A stretch of DNA of 64,000 bases. Source: Juglans regia. Taxonomy: Eukaryota > Streptophyta > Magnoliopsida > Fagales > Juglandaceae. A program made the translations under genes and the position numbers. Shown here piece after piece: positions 1-11,132 of this stretch (positions are counted from its first letter, which is position 1; each line of letters begins with the position of its first letter). Where the stretch lies: contig NC_049909.1 in assembly GCF_001411555.2 (NCBI RefSeq), positions 6,393,485 to 6,457,484 of the forward strand, in the 5' to 3' direction. Under the pieces are notes generated by a model, which was not told the DNA's origin, searched no databases, and saw only the letters and a program-made list of their open reading frames with translations.

Positions 1-1233
1 GCGTGAAACTGGAGAGTATGTTATGTTTTGGAAGTTTTGACCAAGCTAATGGACTTATCTTGGTCCGAAAATTTTATGGAGTGTTGTTAACATGTGTTTA
101 TGAATGTTCATTGAGGTTTTGTTGCATGAATAAAGCTTTTGATGATAGATTTGCTTAGAGTTAGAAACTTAAAAACTGGAAGTGGAAAAACAGTTTCTGT
201 TTGGTGAAAGTTTGAATATTTCGGGGTTTAATCTTATTCCAAAGGCTTTGATATTTTTATATGATGATCCTAAGCCTCTTATATACATGTTAGGATGTTA
301 TTTCGAAGATGTTTAGTATTTTTTTTAAAGATATGATTTTCTATGCAAGAGGATTTCGGTTAAGCCTAAACTTTGATGTTTTTGAGTTAGATCCATGTTT
401 TATTAAATTTTAGCCATGTGATTTTAAGTTTGATGGTTGGATCTTCTTTAGGACACATTTTTAAACCATGTGATGTGTTAGTTTGAAGATCACATGCCTT
501 TAAGCCATAGATCAAGAGATTGATCTTAGTTAGTTGGGAAAATCAGTTTCTGTTTTGGACTAAGTTTAAAACCAAAAACTCCAAGTGTTGTTTTGTGTTT
601 TTTGGTGAGTTTTGTTTGATGTTTTAAAGCATGTTTGATCTTAGGATGATGTTATGAATATGTTAGAAGTAAGATTTGATTTTTTGGAATTCTTGGAGAT
701 GTTTTTATTAAGGTCAAAACTTGTGATTTAAGGTTTACTTTTTGTTAAAAAGTTTGGGTCTTTTTACAAAAAGTTTGGTATTGATAATTAGCTTTTTCTT
801 AATGGATAGTTTTAAGGGTGTTTTTAAACTTAGGATAGTAAGATCTTTGTTACAAGATTTTGGTTTATTCATGAGTTTTGGAACTTGAAAGAATTGCAAC
901 CAAAATAAGACAAATGGTCTATGTAGGTTTCGGCCATAGTGAGTTTTTCATAGTTGTGATTGGTTTTAAATTTTTCTGAGTTGAGATTTGAGTTTGGGAC
1001 AAAATTTACATGAGGAATGTAAATTTTGGTAATTTTTTTGGAATTAGGATATCAAATCCTTAAGTTAGGGGGTAAAATGGTCATTTGCCCACATGTAGAG
1101 GGTAAAATGGTAATTTTACTCTAAGTTGTCTCTTTTCACATTTCTAATTGTTAGTAATTAATTTCTAACTTTTAGAATAACCTTTTACAGTTCCTCGTGT
1201 TTCGCACTTTATTCTAGTAGAACGCGACGATCG

Positions 1234-1241
1234 AGGTAAGT
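1234..1241 (+). promoter_or_regulatory. Splice-donor consensus AG/GTAAGT inside LTR A
   Basis: The motif AGGTAAGT follows a GATCG stem and is followed by TAGCTTTTAACTTACTATC. The same motif and flanks occur in the LTRs at 25163 and 32487; the copy near 59475 reads GGGTAAGT. Conservation in a fast-changing LTR suggests function. A matching acceptor lies just before gag in the two elements with an internal region. The splice role is inferred. Confidence 0.4.
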
Positions 1242-1289
1242 TAGCTTTTAACTTACTATCAGTTTAATGTGTATGAGTGATAAGTAAGG

Positions 1290-1735
1290 GAACTAAATTG
1301 TATGTATGCATGTTATCATATGTGCCATGCCAAGTCATTACATATTTATCTGTTACACAGAATTTATTCTGTCATGAATTATTCATCTGTTACAAAAGAT
1401 ATTCTGTCACGTATTCCTATACATTGCAAGCATGTCATGTTAAGTTAAGTATGCCATCTGTTACATGTATTTCATGTCATGTAAGATTCACTGTCACATG
1501 TTACACCATGTTATGAAATGTTGTCTGTTATATGGTATGCCATGTTACGAAATGTTGCATGTTACATGTATGCCATGTTATGAAATGTATTCTGTTACAT
1601 TTATGTCTTGAAGTATGTCATGTCTGTCATCTTATGTTCATGTCATGTTATGCTACGTCAGGACTTTTGTCTTTTATGTCACGATCATGTTACGTCACGT
1701 TACGAAATGTCATGTATGCCAGTTAAGTTATTCAT
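1290..1735 (+). repeat. CATG/TGTTACATG-rich degenerate repeat region of LTR A
   Basis: Irregular repeats of TGTTACATGTATGCCATG and TTACGAAATGT-like words fill this stretch and recur in every family A LTR here (25220-25440, 32540-32990, 59540-59860 and, reshuffled, 63830-63990). The word is rich in ATG and CATG, so a transcript through it would carry dozens of upstream ATGs. Short open frames here are by-products of the repeat. Confidence 0.7.
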
Positions 1736-1934
1736 GTCAATCACGACCCTAAGCGCTAGGATGGGGTAATATCCTAGTGGAACTCCTTTGTTCACGCTGG
1801 AGTGTCTAAATCGGTGTGAAATTCCCTGGGTTGACAAAGTACAGTCAACAGGTTGCGAATGGGGCCTAATTAGCTGGTCACCGGAGCGCGCCAGGCACTA
1901 ACGCCGATGGTGCCACACATTACGTTACGTGTGT

Positions 1935-2051
1935 CCACAGCAAGTGTGGCACAAACAAATAAGTCATGGGGCCACAACAACTGTGGAGCATACACTACGT
2001 GAGACACAGCAATTGTGACACGTAGAATACGTGGGGCCACAACAACTGTGG
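1935..2051. repeat. Array of short inverted repeats, CCACA-N5-TGTGG (module 2)
   Basis: Inverted repeats start at 1935 (CCACAGCAAGTGTGG), 1972 (CCACAACAACTGTGG), 2005 (CACAGCAATTGTG) and 2037 (CCACAACAACTGTGG), spaced 32-37 bp. The block GGGGCCAC repeats at 65 bp (1968 and 2033). The same module is in the LTRs near 33187 and, more degraded, near 60170-60245. The other family A LTRs carry a different palindrome array in this slot. Confidence 0.7.
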
Positions 2052-2169
2052 AGTACGTATTAACGCACTCACAGCTGGTATAGAAACCTGTGATGTGATG
2101 CGGTAATCGGCAGGGACACACGGCTCAAGGGGACCTGTGTAGCACCCATATGGTCACTTTAATGATTAA

Positions 2170-2530
2170 GTCTATTGAATAAGATTTCAAGTTCATGTAT
2201 TTCACGTTCAAGTCATGTTTCAAGTTCACGTTATGTTACGTTCAAGTTTACGTTCACGCAATCATGGTAATCCCATGAGACAAGAATATGTTTTAAGTTC
2301 ATGTTATGTTATGTTCACATTTACGTTATGTTCCAAGTTCACATTTATGTTATGTCATGCTCAAGTTCATGTTCAAATTATGCATGTTCACGTTCATGTT
2401 ATGTTTTAAGTCCATGTTATATTTCAAGTTCACGTTCATGCTATGTTTCAAGTCACGTTCATGCTAAGCTTCAATTTCAGTTTAAGTTATGCCAGTTATG
2501 TTATGTTGTATGTCAAGTTATGCTATGATT
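2170..2530 (+). repeat. AAGTTCATGTTATG-type tandem repeats of LTR A
   Basis: Short units made of AAGTTCA, ATGTTATG and TTCAAG are repeated without a fixed period and end in GTTATGCCAGTTATG. The counterpart is at 33430-33790. It corresponds to the 28/34-bp array of the LTRs at 25850 and 53350. Confidence 0.6.
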
Positions 2531-3078
2531 ACTTATGATTTGATTATGCTTTGATGCTTTTACTGCCATGCATGCATCATTAACCTGTGTGGAAGTTTTC
2601 TGTTAACTTGCTGAGATTTGTAATCAAATCTCACTATGGTAGTCCCAACTACCATTCCCCCCGAATGGTAGATTTTGTTATAGGATCTGAAGGAGAACCG
2701 GGAATCGACCAACTGGAAACGGCCGACTAAGCGACGGTGCGACGTAGATGGTATTACAATAGTTACCTCAGATTACTACTTGTATTGGTGGAGTTCAATC
2801 TCCAGCACTCTTTTGATCACAACCTTATGGACTATTATTGTGATCTTAGTTGTTTAGTATGTCGTATGGAGTATGTTTTAAGTATTTGGGATATTTTAGT
2901 TTGGTGCATAGTATTGCTTAAGAAAAAAAAATTATGCGCTGCGAATATTGCATAATGCTAGATGCATGTTAGGAATATTGCATCTTATATGTCATGAACA
3001 GGGGCAGGTAACCTTGTGTTGCATGTCTCGACACTTCAAATGTCCGTCCGATCCCAAGCGGAATTTGGGGGCGTCACA

Positions 3079-4542
3079 CTTCTAGAGTTTTCCAAGATAC
3101 CAGAAACGCTTTTCCTTTAAGATGGTCACGAAAAGAAAAGAAAGATGCTTTAAGAAAGAAAATGCTAATTGTTCAAAGGTATAAGTATGTACGGCCCTCC
3201 TTGGCAGTCCCTTTTTACGCACCCAAAGTATTAATTATATGCATGTGAATGGATGACTATACGCTGTATCTATTGGATGTATTTTCTAAGAAATTCCACA
3301 AACTGATGAAAATGCATAAAAGGCATGACAACGGATGCTTTTATGGATCCTACAAACCGACGCATTCATGTGCGCCACGAGGTGATGCTCGTGGATGCCA
3401 TGAGAGACGATGTTCAAGGTGACGCTTATGGATGCCATGAAATCTGACGTTTAAGCCCATGTATGTTCTTAAATGAAGTTTTCCACGAACGAACTGTTAA
3501 AGAAAGGATAGGACTGAATTGAAATGAAAGACGAAAAGATGATTTTTGGGCTTATGCCCCAAACGATGTTTTCTCATGAAAAGAAATGACTATTAAATGA
3601 AAGAATAAACTGAATGAAAACTCTAGCTCTCTCGAGCTGACATGAATGAACTAATGAAAAGAAAGAAAGAAAGAAATGAACGCATGAATGCATGAAGATA
3701 TGTAACGGCCACATGAATGAATGAAAAGGGTACCATTGAATGGGCAGATTGCAATGCCGGGTAAGTAGTACTGGAAGTGCACCCAGTGCTGCCCCCTATG
3801 AAAGGGATTCCCAACCCGTGGCCACAGGCGGAACAGTGTGTACTGGCCTATGAAAGTGATAAGAATGAATGGATGTATGCATGTATGTAGGAACGTACGA
3901 ATGCACGAACGTTTAAGAAATGAAGGCACTGACGGATGACACATTTTAAAGAAAGGAAAGCCTCTTGAAAGGAAAAACCCCGTCCATTGAAGTTTTCAAA
4001 GAATGCACATAAGCACGTATACACGAACTCTTGAAGAAATGAAGGCACTGACGGGAGAAACATTTTATGAAAAGGATGCCCATGTTTAAAAGAGAAAAAC
4101 CCCATCCAGTGACGTTTTCAAAGGAATGCAAGTATGACACGTATGCATGCACGTAATAGTATGTACGAGTGATGAATGCATGAATGAAAACCTATATTGT
4201 TATATTTTAACTGTATGAAGTAATGCTTACGAGTCTTCGACTCATTTTAGTTTTTATGCATGTCCCTCCCCCCACAGGAACTACATGATCAGGATGGACA
4301 CGGCCCATGGGGAAGAGCACGGAAGTCTAGGAACGAGTTTTAAACGTACGAGAGGCCTTTTATTATAAGATTTATGTTTTCCGCTGTAAACCTCTTTTAT
4401 TGTCAAAGCACATTTTAAATTATAAACGTAGAGTCTCGCACCTTGGGTATGCAAGTGAAAAGTTTTAAATCGGACGTTAATTCCCGTCGTCCTTTAATAA
4501 AAATATTTTGTAAAATGTCCCACTACAAGGACGGGTGTTACA
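3079..4542 (+). mobile_element. 3' end of an unrelated LTR (family F)
   Basis: The stretch ends with ACGGGTGTTACA, a typical plant Ty3/gypsy LTR end. An AATAAA lies shortly before it, and a segment resembling the CCGCTGTAAACCTC motif of plant gypsy LTRs lies near 4380. It contains no coding sequence. Its left part was presumably separated by the family A LTR ending at 3078. Directly to the right is LINE RNase H coding sequence, so F is an LTR inserted in that LINE. Family assignment beyond an LTR of gypsy type is a guess. Confidence 0.55.
3911..4160 (+). repeat. Tandem duplication, 119-bp period, in LTR F
   Basis: The word ATGAAGGCACTGACGG occurs at 3920 and 4039, and the following 100 bases are similar (AAAAACCCC, CATCCAGTG versus GTCCATTG, GTTTTCAAAG). 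Two diverged copies are present. Confidence 0.7.
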
Positions 4543-4928
4543 GTTGCAGGCAATGGTTTTTGGGTTACGTTTTTGTCAAGAGATGGGTTTTCAAGGCATA
4601 GATGTGGAGTCAGACTTGCAAGTATGTGTGCGATGGCTTCACGAGTAGCAGTGTAACGAGTGGTGTTTAGAAGACTTTTGGGAGGAATTAATGGAGATTG
4701 TTCATGGTAGGGATGTTAATGTGCAGCATATTTTTAGAGAAGGAAATGTTCCAGCAGATTATTTGGCAAAGTAAGGAGCAAGTGGAATTTCGTTTGTGTG
4801 GAATTCTTTAAATCAGGCGCCTATGATTTTTAAAGGGTTAATACGTACAGATAAATTAGCTTTACCTTATTTGAGGTATAGTTAATTGTTTATTATCTTT
4901 GGGTATGGTAATTTCCTTTTTGTGTTAA
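4543..4928 (+). pseudogene. LINE RNase H domain, C-terminal fragment (LINE-0)
   Basis: Translation gives the end of a plant LINE RNase H domain: AMVFGLRFCQEMGF, then DVESD, WCLEDFWEE, IFREGNVPADYLAK and FKGLIRTDKLALPYL. These match in order the RNase H of LINE-2 and LINE-3 (VIEMDS, LEDFWEE, REGN, HLLKGIIRTD). In-frame stops are present, for example after DYLAK and inside WLHE. Its upstream part is cut off by LTR F; on the right it is cut by the start of LINE-1 before any poly(A). Confidence 0.75.
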
Positions 4929-4945
4929 GGTTGGTCAAGCAAGAG

Positions 4946-7761
4946 ATGAATTCTTCCCTAACAAAAGCTTACTCTAGAGAGGAGATTGAGTTAGCCATTT
5001 TTCATATGAATCCTCTGGGCTCCACGGGACCATATGGATTCCCTGCTATTTTCTTCTAAAACCACTGGCGTATTGTTGGTGATGATGTGGTTGCTGCTGA
5101 TCTAGAATTCCTTAATACCAAGTCAAATTTCCAATCAATCAACCACACTTTTACACCCTTATCCCCAAGAAGAAACTCCCTTTGCTTGTTTCAGACTATA
5201 GGCCCATAAGCCTTTGCAATGTTTTCTACAAACTCATTGCAAAGGTTATGGCAAATAGGCTTAAATCCATTCTTCCTCTTCTAATCTCAGACACCCAAAG
5301 TGCCTTTGTTCCAGGAAGGATGATCTCTGATAACACAATCATGGCATATGAACTAATGCATTCAGTGCAGAACAGAAGAAAGAATCACAAAGAAGGTTTC
5401 ATGGCACTCAAGCTAGATATGAGCAAGGCATATGATAGGCTAGAGTGGTCTTTTGTACAACAAGTGCTTCAAAGGATGGGGTTTGTCAAGGAGTGGATTG
5501 AGCTAGTCATGTAGTGCATTAGCACGATTTCTTATTCTATTCTTCTCAATGGTTCACCTCAGCCTTCATTCAAGCCCTCGAGTGGTATTCGTGAAGGAGA
5601 TCCACTCTCACCATACCTGTTCATTCTATGCTAAGAAGTTCTCACTTATGTACTGAATCAATCTGAACAAAAGGGACTAATATCTGGCTTCCCAATTACT
5701 AGAGGCTCTTTGTCTGTTAACCACCTTTTTTTTGCAGATGATAGTCTGGTTTTTTGTAAAGCACAGTTGCAGGAATGGAACAGGCTACATAAGATCATCT
5801 CTTTGTATGAATCAGCTTCAGGTCAAAGGCTAAACCTTGAGAAGTCTTCAATCTTTTTTAGTAAAAACACAGGGCAAGAGACCCAAAGTTCTATACTATC
5901 TACTGCTGGAATTGAAGCCTCGGGGCCTTTTGAAAGATACTTGGGATTGCCCTCTTACATAGGAAGGAGTAAATCAAGGGCCTTCTTTCCAATCCTTGAT
6001 AGAATCAAAGCTCAAATGAGTAGCTGGAAAACTAACCTGCTTTCCCCAGCAGGTAAAGAAGTCTTGTTGAAGTCAGTCATTCAATCCATACCTACATATT
6101 GCATGGGCATTTTTCTAATTCCAAAAGGCATATTGAAGAACATTAACAAACTAATGCAGTCCTTTTGGTGGGGTATCAAAAACCAGAATTCTAAAATGCA
6201 TTGGCTAAATTGGAAAGGTCTTGGAAAAGGAAAACAGGTTGGGGGTTTGGGGTTTCGAGATTTTGAAGATTTCAATAAGGCTCTTTTAGCTAAGCAAGGG
6301 TGGAGGATCATCACTAAGAGTCAATCACTGGCCTCTCGAGTTCTAAAAGCTAAATATTTTCGATCTACGAACTTCTCCTCAGCTAGAGTCAGAAGGGGTG
6401 ACTCCTTTGTGTGGAAGAGTATCACAGCAGGTAGACAGTTACTCTATGAGGGCCTTATATGGAAGATTGGTAATGGGAACAAAGTGAAAATCTGATCAGA
6501 TAGATGGCTGCCTATTCCAACAACTTACAAGTCTCAGTCTCCACCCAAGGTATTGTGTCCTGAAGCTACTGTTAACTCTCTCATTGATCAAGAAACCCAC
6601 TCGTAGAACATGCATCTGGTTCAAAATGTTTTCACTCTTGAAGAGGCTGCTATTATTTCCAGAATTCATGTTAGTCCTTGCAACAACAATGATAAGTAGG
6701 TTTGGAGGTTTACTAAGAACGGGATCTTCACAATTAAATCAGCTTACCATCTCCAAGTTTCTATGAATGATATCAGTAAGGGACAAGCTTCAGATACTTC
6801 CAAACATGAGGCCATTTGGAATCGATTATGGAAGCTTAAAGTGCCTAACAAAATTAAAATGTTTCTCTAGAGATTAGCTAAGGAAATCCATCCCACCAGA
6901 GTTAACTTGCACAAAAGGAAGATCATTGACTCACCATTATGCCCCATATGTTTACTTCATCCAGAAACCGTATCCCATGTTCTATGGATGTGTAAAGCAG
7001 CTCAGGATGTTTGGAGTATTAGCTGAAGAAGAATACAGAAAAGTAAAACTGAGGAGGCACTCTTTTATGATTTACTTTCAAACCTCCTATCCACACTTCC
7101 ACCAGAGGAACATACTATATTAGCTATCACAGCTAAGGGAATTTGGTTCAGAAGGAACAAGTTCATTTTTGAATCCAAATTCGCCTCCCCCCAACAGGTT
7201 TTAAAACTGGTCTCCTCTAGCATTACTGACTTGGAAGAGTTTGAAAGGAACCAGCAGAGGACATCTCCTAAGATTCAACGCACAGTTAGGTGGTGCAAGC
7301 CTCCAAACAATTTCTACAAATTAAATTGGGATGCAGCCATTGACAAGACTAATTGCAGGGTGGGTATAGGGGTGTCAATTAGAGATTGGCTGGGTCTCAT
7401 GACAGCAACTCTCAGAGGCCCTTGTAATTCCTTTCCTGATCCACTCTTGGCAGAAGCTTTAGCTGCCTTGCGAGCAGTACAGTTTGGTATTGAACTTGGT
7501 CTGAAATATGTCATTTTCGAAGGGGACTCAAAACAAGTGGTACATGGCATAACTGGCGGAGCTGAAGACTGGAGCATGGTGGGGTTCATTTATCAAGATA
7601 TCAAAAAACTTTTAGGCACTTACAATTCTTGGTCTGTTAGACACGTTCCTAGACAGGCCAACACAGTGGCACATTGTTTGGCAAAAAGTTCTCTAGATTT
7701 ATCTGAGGACGCAATTCATGTAGAGGATTATCCTCATTGTATTCACAGTTATCTCTCTTGA
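4946..7761 (+). pseudogene. LINE-1 ORF2: reverse transcriptase, zf-RVT, RNase H
   Basis: The encoded protein would reverse-transcribe LINE RNA at the nicked target. Visible motifs are YRPISLCNVFYKLIAKVMANR (5200-5260), [31 protein letters not shown], the catalytic FADD near 5735, YLGLP (about 5940), zf-RVT CPICLLHPETVSHVLWMC (6939-6995) and RNase H with NWDAA, EGDS and RHVPRQANTVAH (7321-7680). One frameshift lies near 5145. From there to 7761 a single frame is kept, broken by seven stops at 5512, 5632, 6493, 6604, 6697, 6868 and 7024. Five of these stand where tryptophan is expected and one where glutamine is expected, as C-to-T decay would give. Confidence 0.9.
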
Positions 7762-7931
7762 GATTTTAATATGAAGTATCTTTTCTCTAAAAAAAAAAAA
7801 AAGTTTGTTTATATGGCAATAATGTAACCAAGGTATTCCTCCGCCAGAAGTGAGGGTTTATAAATAAACCTGGGAAATGGCCACTCTTGAACATGTGGCC
7901 TGGACTCTTTAAAAAAAATAAAAAAAAATAA
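7762..7931 (+). other. LINE-1 3' tail, conserved among LINEs, with A-rich end
   Basis: After a first A run (about 7790-7802) comes CCTCCGCCAGAAGTGAGGG, an AATAAA, a GGCCACTCTTGAACATGTGGC stretch and a final A-rich run. The same order is found in the tails of LINE-2 (28944-29030, minus) and LINE-3 (44170-44255, minus). This is likely the RNA part recognised by the LINE reverse transcriptase. The 115 bp after it, up to 8046, hold nothing recognisable. Confidence 0.7.
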
Positions 7932-8046
7932 TCTACTTTATTGCGCCAATGATTTTATAAAATCATCCATTTTTGCTTCGAAATTACTAGGATCTGAGTT
8001 TTGGGAATAGATTGAATCTAAAAGTGAGTTTAAATAGGTGAGATTC

Positions 8047-8461
8047 TGTCACAAGCCCCATTACAATCCAGTGCACAGTGATATTCTCACTTAAAGGGTG
8101 AGGTCCTCCAGAATGGGGAAGAAGACAAGAGAGTGAATTGATAAAAGATTCTTTATGATTTCGAAGATGCCTTACAGAAATGGTCCCCTTTCCTATTTAG
8201 AGAACCTGTCACTGGCGTATGCCTGCCACCAATAGAATTGCAACAAACCAGACTAACAAACAAAAGCACACAATCGTAATTCAAGCTACTAACAACCTTA
8301 AGGACATAAATGTAAATGCTACTAATAATAAACCTGACTTGGCCCATGGGCTTACATGATAGCTAAAGCAAGAGTTTACTACAGAAATTAACTACAGTTC
8401 CTTTATGAAATTAAGCCCACTACAGGCCTAACTCAGTTCTTCAAACCACGGCCCTCATACA
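8047..8461 (-). mobile_element. 3' LTR of chromovirus D (415 bp)
   Basis: Read on the minus strand it begins TGTATGAGGGCC and ends GGGGCTTGTGACA, giving TG...CA ends. On its minus-strand 5' side lies a purine tract (GTAAGAAGAGGAGATTGGGG, complement of 8462-8481), the expected polypurine tract. Upstream of that is the end of D pol. The partner 5' LTR is not in the window. Open frames in it look spurious. Confidence 0.75.
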
Positions 8462-8872
8462 GCCCCAATCTCCTCTTCTTACTCAAGCCCTAATTCCTTG
8501 GTCGTTGACTGAACCCCTCCACTTAGAACAACTTGTCCTCAAGGTGGGGGTATGATTGCTTCTACCAGGTATACGATTCCCATGTTGTCTATTCAGGATT
8601 TTGCCCCTGCCACTTCACGAGGACCTTTACCAAAGGTTTGTTGTGCCATTTTCTAATTCTTCTAGAAAGTATTTCCTCGGGTTCAGGCTTCATTACACCT
8701 TATGAATCAATGGGCGGGAGGGTTTGGATGACTGCTACATTCTGACTCACGCTCTTTTTCAGTTGTGATACATGGAATATTGGGTGAATCGACGATGATG
8801 GTGGTAGCTAGAGGTGGTACACCATGACCCCGACACGGCTAGTGATCTGAAACGGTCCAAAGAACTGTGGTG
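8462..8872 (-). pseudogene. pol: Chromovirus D pol C-terminus with chromodomain
   Basis: From 8872 leftwards the minus strand reads LAPQFFGPFQITSRVG, the usual start of the integrase C-terminal region of gypsy elements. It continues to a chromodomain near 8700-8550: EEILSRRIRKW, VLVKWQGQNPE and TTWESY. It ends with PHLEDKL, typical of chromovirus pol ends. Chromodomains tether integration complexes to histone marks. Four in-frame stops make it non-functional. It continues the integrase piece at 18067-18893; the Athila insertion separates the two exactly at KLAP. Confidence 0.85.
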
Positions 8873-8877
8873 CTAGC
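8873..8877. repeat. Target-site duplication CTAGC (left) of the Athila element
   Basis: CTAGC directly precedes the LTR start TGATAAG. The identical 5 bp stand at 18062-18066 after the second LTR. Removing one copy plus the element restores the D reading frame across the KLAPQFF junction, which independently supports the boundaries. Confidence 0.9.
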
Positions 8878-10229
8878 TGATAAGTATTATTTTTATATGA
8901 TTTTTATCACTCTGTTAATTATGAAAAGTATCATTTTTCCTTAAATCCTATTGATTTTATTTTATTTCTACATATTTTTATTTATTTTATTGGATTTGAA
9001 TGAATGAGAAGATTTAGTGCAAAATAAGAGCAGTTTGGTACAAAAGAAGAGACTAAGGATTCAGACCGATGAGAGGTAGCAAAGTGATCTTCGCGCCTGT
9101 TTAGTAGTGATCCCCGTGCCCGTTCAGTAGTGATCCCCCCGTCCGTTCCGTACTCAAATTGCTGACTACCAAATCCTTCCGATTTCCACATATCAAGCCA
9201 AATATCACTGAATCTTCCGTTTTTGATAAATCCGATATTCTTGGGATGTTTGTTTTCCTTCTACGTTAATATTTATCTTTAGAAACTATTTTCCAGATTT
9301 TTAAGCTAGATTAGAGCTGCATTATCTTGTTTCCATATTTGCATTTTTATATATGTTAAATCCCGGATTGGAGGATGGACTTCTGGATCTTTCATCTTTT
9401 TCTTTCTGGTTCAGGTCGATTTTTGAGGTTTTTCGTTAGAGAGTCTAGTATTCTTTTGAGGAGGCCGATCTGGATGGCAGAGGCGAGAGCTACATGCTTC
9501 TTCAACCGATTCCAACAGAGAACATTATTGTTATTCTTTGCAATTCCATTATGAACTAATTTTATTTTCTAGAGCTTTGATGTAACCTAGCGTTGAATAC
9601 ACAATTTATATTCTAAGTTATTTGATTTTCAATATTTCCATGATTGAGTGCTTATTCCTTGTTCTTAATGTTTGCAATTTTCTTGCTAACTATTGCTCGA
9701 TCTATTGGATTGCGATGACAGCGAAAGGTGAATTGTGATTAGAGCTCTTGTATTAAAGAACATTAGTTGAGTGAAAGTAGAGATACTTTACCGCGTGATA
9801 TTCAAGAAAAATCCAAGGAACTTAAGGAGTTTCTAATTAGTTAAATTCACATAGAAATATAGAGTTATTAATTGGAGATATTTTTTATATTGTTCGAGAG
9901 AAAATATTGAATAATGAAGGGATTTTTATCATCAATATGGGATAATTGGAATTTTATGACGAGGACTAAATTGTGTGAGATTTGCTAGGTGAAATCAAAC
10001 GTTCTAGATCTATTCTTATACCTTTAAATTCTTAGTTGTGATGCTGTTTTATTTAGTTCAATTTAGATAACTCTTTCTCCAATTTTTGGTTTTCCAAATA
10101 GTAATTAATATAGTCAATTTCAATTCTCATTAGCATGATTATTCCCTATGGGTTCGAGATCCGTTTTCTTTAAAACACTTTACTACTTGTTTCGATTCTG
10201 TGCACTTGCAGATATATCTTACTCAAAGA
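8878..10229 (+). mobile_element. Athila 5' LTR
   Basis: It starts TGATAAGTATTATTTTTA and ends about ACTCAAAGA, matching 16632-18061 almost throughout by eye. The right end is not the usual CA. The exact last base is set by the duplication at the 3' copy. A 23-bp array (9084-9152, three copies starting GTGATC) lies in its first quarter. Confidence 0.88.
9084..9152 (+). repeat. 23-bp tandem array, three copies, in Athila 5' LTR
   Basis: Units begin GTGATC and end CCGTTCAGTA or similar. The 3' LTR has about four units at 16839-16931, so copy number changed after insertion or during replication. Confidence 0.65.
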
Positions 10230-10235
10230 AGTTTT

Positions 10236-10252
10236 TGCACCATCTCCGGGGA
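10236..10252 (+). other. Athila primer-binding site, mutated (tRNA-Asp type)
   Basis: TGCACCATCTCCGGGGA lies a few bases after the 5' LTR. It resembles the tRNA-Asp complement TGGCGCCGTTGCCGGGG used by many plant elements, with GGCGCC changed to GCACCA. Primer pairing would be impaired. Confidence 0.6.
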
Positions 10253-10459
10253 GTAATTATTTGTTATTGATATTGATACTAGCTAGATTTTTACTACTTT
10301 GGAATTTATTTTATTTATTAAAAAAAAAGATTTAATTTGATCTCAGTTTGATTTGTTGTTTTTCAGGAATCAGAAGTGCATGCGCCGATCTAGATTGTTA
10401 GAGCATATGCTTTTCGATTAGAAGAGAAAAAGAAAGAGTTTTCCTCCTGTGAAGTTAAT

Positions 10460-11132
10460 ATGGCCGACCAGGAGCATATGGTGCTAAGAGACTATGCGAT
10501 GCCCTCAGTTAATGGGGCGACGTCCAGTATAAGGCGACCAGCTATACAAGCCAATAATTTTGAGATCAAGCTAGCCATCACTCAATGATCCAACAAACCA
10601 TCCAGTTTGGGGGGCTGTCACAAGAGGATCCTAATGTCCATATTGCAAATTTCTTGGAAATTTTTGATACTTTTAAACCCAACGGAGTGACAGATGATGC
10701 AATCTGATTGAGATTTTTTCCTTTTTCACTGAGGTAAAAAGCAAAAGCTTGGCTGAATTCTTTGCCACCTGGCATCATCACCACCTGGGAGCAGTTGGCA
10801 CAAAAGTTTTTATTGAAATATTTCCCTCCGGCCAAGACAACGAAGTTAAGGAATTATATCACTACCTTCACCCAATTTGAGGGTGAATCGGTATTCATCC
10901 CAATCTTGAGGCACAAATTGGTCAGCTCTCCAACAAGCTTACTGAAAGGACAATAGGGACTTTACCAAGCAACATTGTGACCAATTCGAAGGAGCATGTC
11001 AAAGCCATGGCATTGCGAAGTGGGCAGACATATGACCAGCCACAAACAGTAAGTACTGAGCAAGATGCAGAAGTTGAAAATGTGGAGACCGAGAAGAAAG
11101 AAACCGAGGACGAGGTGAAAGACACCGATTAG
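10460..11132 (+). pseudogene. gag: Athila gag, internally deleted
   Basis: Starts at ATG 10460 (MADQEHMVLRDY). It shows the Athila capsid signature NNFEIK, QFGGLSQEDPN, FLEIFDTF, FFPFSLR, KAKAWLNSLPPG, TWEQLAQKFL, KFFPP-like KYFPPAK and TQFEGES, with one frameshift near 10575 and stops near 10708 and 10735. After GESVF (about 10897) it jumps to NLEAQIGQLSNKL, so the following capsid part usual in Athila gag is missing, and no zinc knuckle is seen. It ends at a TAG at 11130, in frame with the downstream protease. Confidence 0.85.

Larger units (their letters stand above)
1..3078 (+). mobile_element. Family A long LTR, 3' part, cut by window edge
   Basis: The segment is collinear with the solo LTR at 29965-34352, entering it about 1.47 kb from the start (position 1 matches about 31437). 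It runs through the CATG-rich part, a GC-richer inverted-repeat module and the conserved LTR end GGGGGCGTCACA at 3078. No primer site follows, so this is a 3' LTR or a solo LTR on the plus strand. Open frames inside it are low-complexity and are not genes. The left end and any target duplication lie outside the window. Confidence 0.85.
4929..7931 (+). mobile_element. 5'-truncated L1-type LINE (LINE-1) with 3' tail
   Basis: The element contains reverse transcriptase, zf-RVT and RNase H in order and ends in A-rich sequence at about 7912-7931. ORF1 and the endonuclease are missing, as expected for a 5'-truncated insertion. It begins right after the LINE-0 fragment. I found no convincing target duplication. 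It is a different lineage from LINE-2 and LINE-3 but shares their 3' tail. Confidence 0.85.

Noticed and set aside
1290..1735. CRISPR-like or satellite array
   Set aside because: Repeats are irregular, without equal spacers, and are part of an LTR; the DNA is from a plant nucleus.
3623..4152. Overlapping minus-strand open frames rich in Phe, Ser and His
   Set aside because: They lie antisense in LTR F over GAATGAATG-like repeats and a tandem duplication; composition is low-complexity and no domain is seen.
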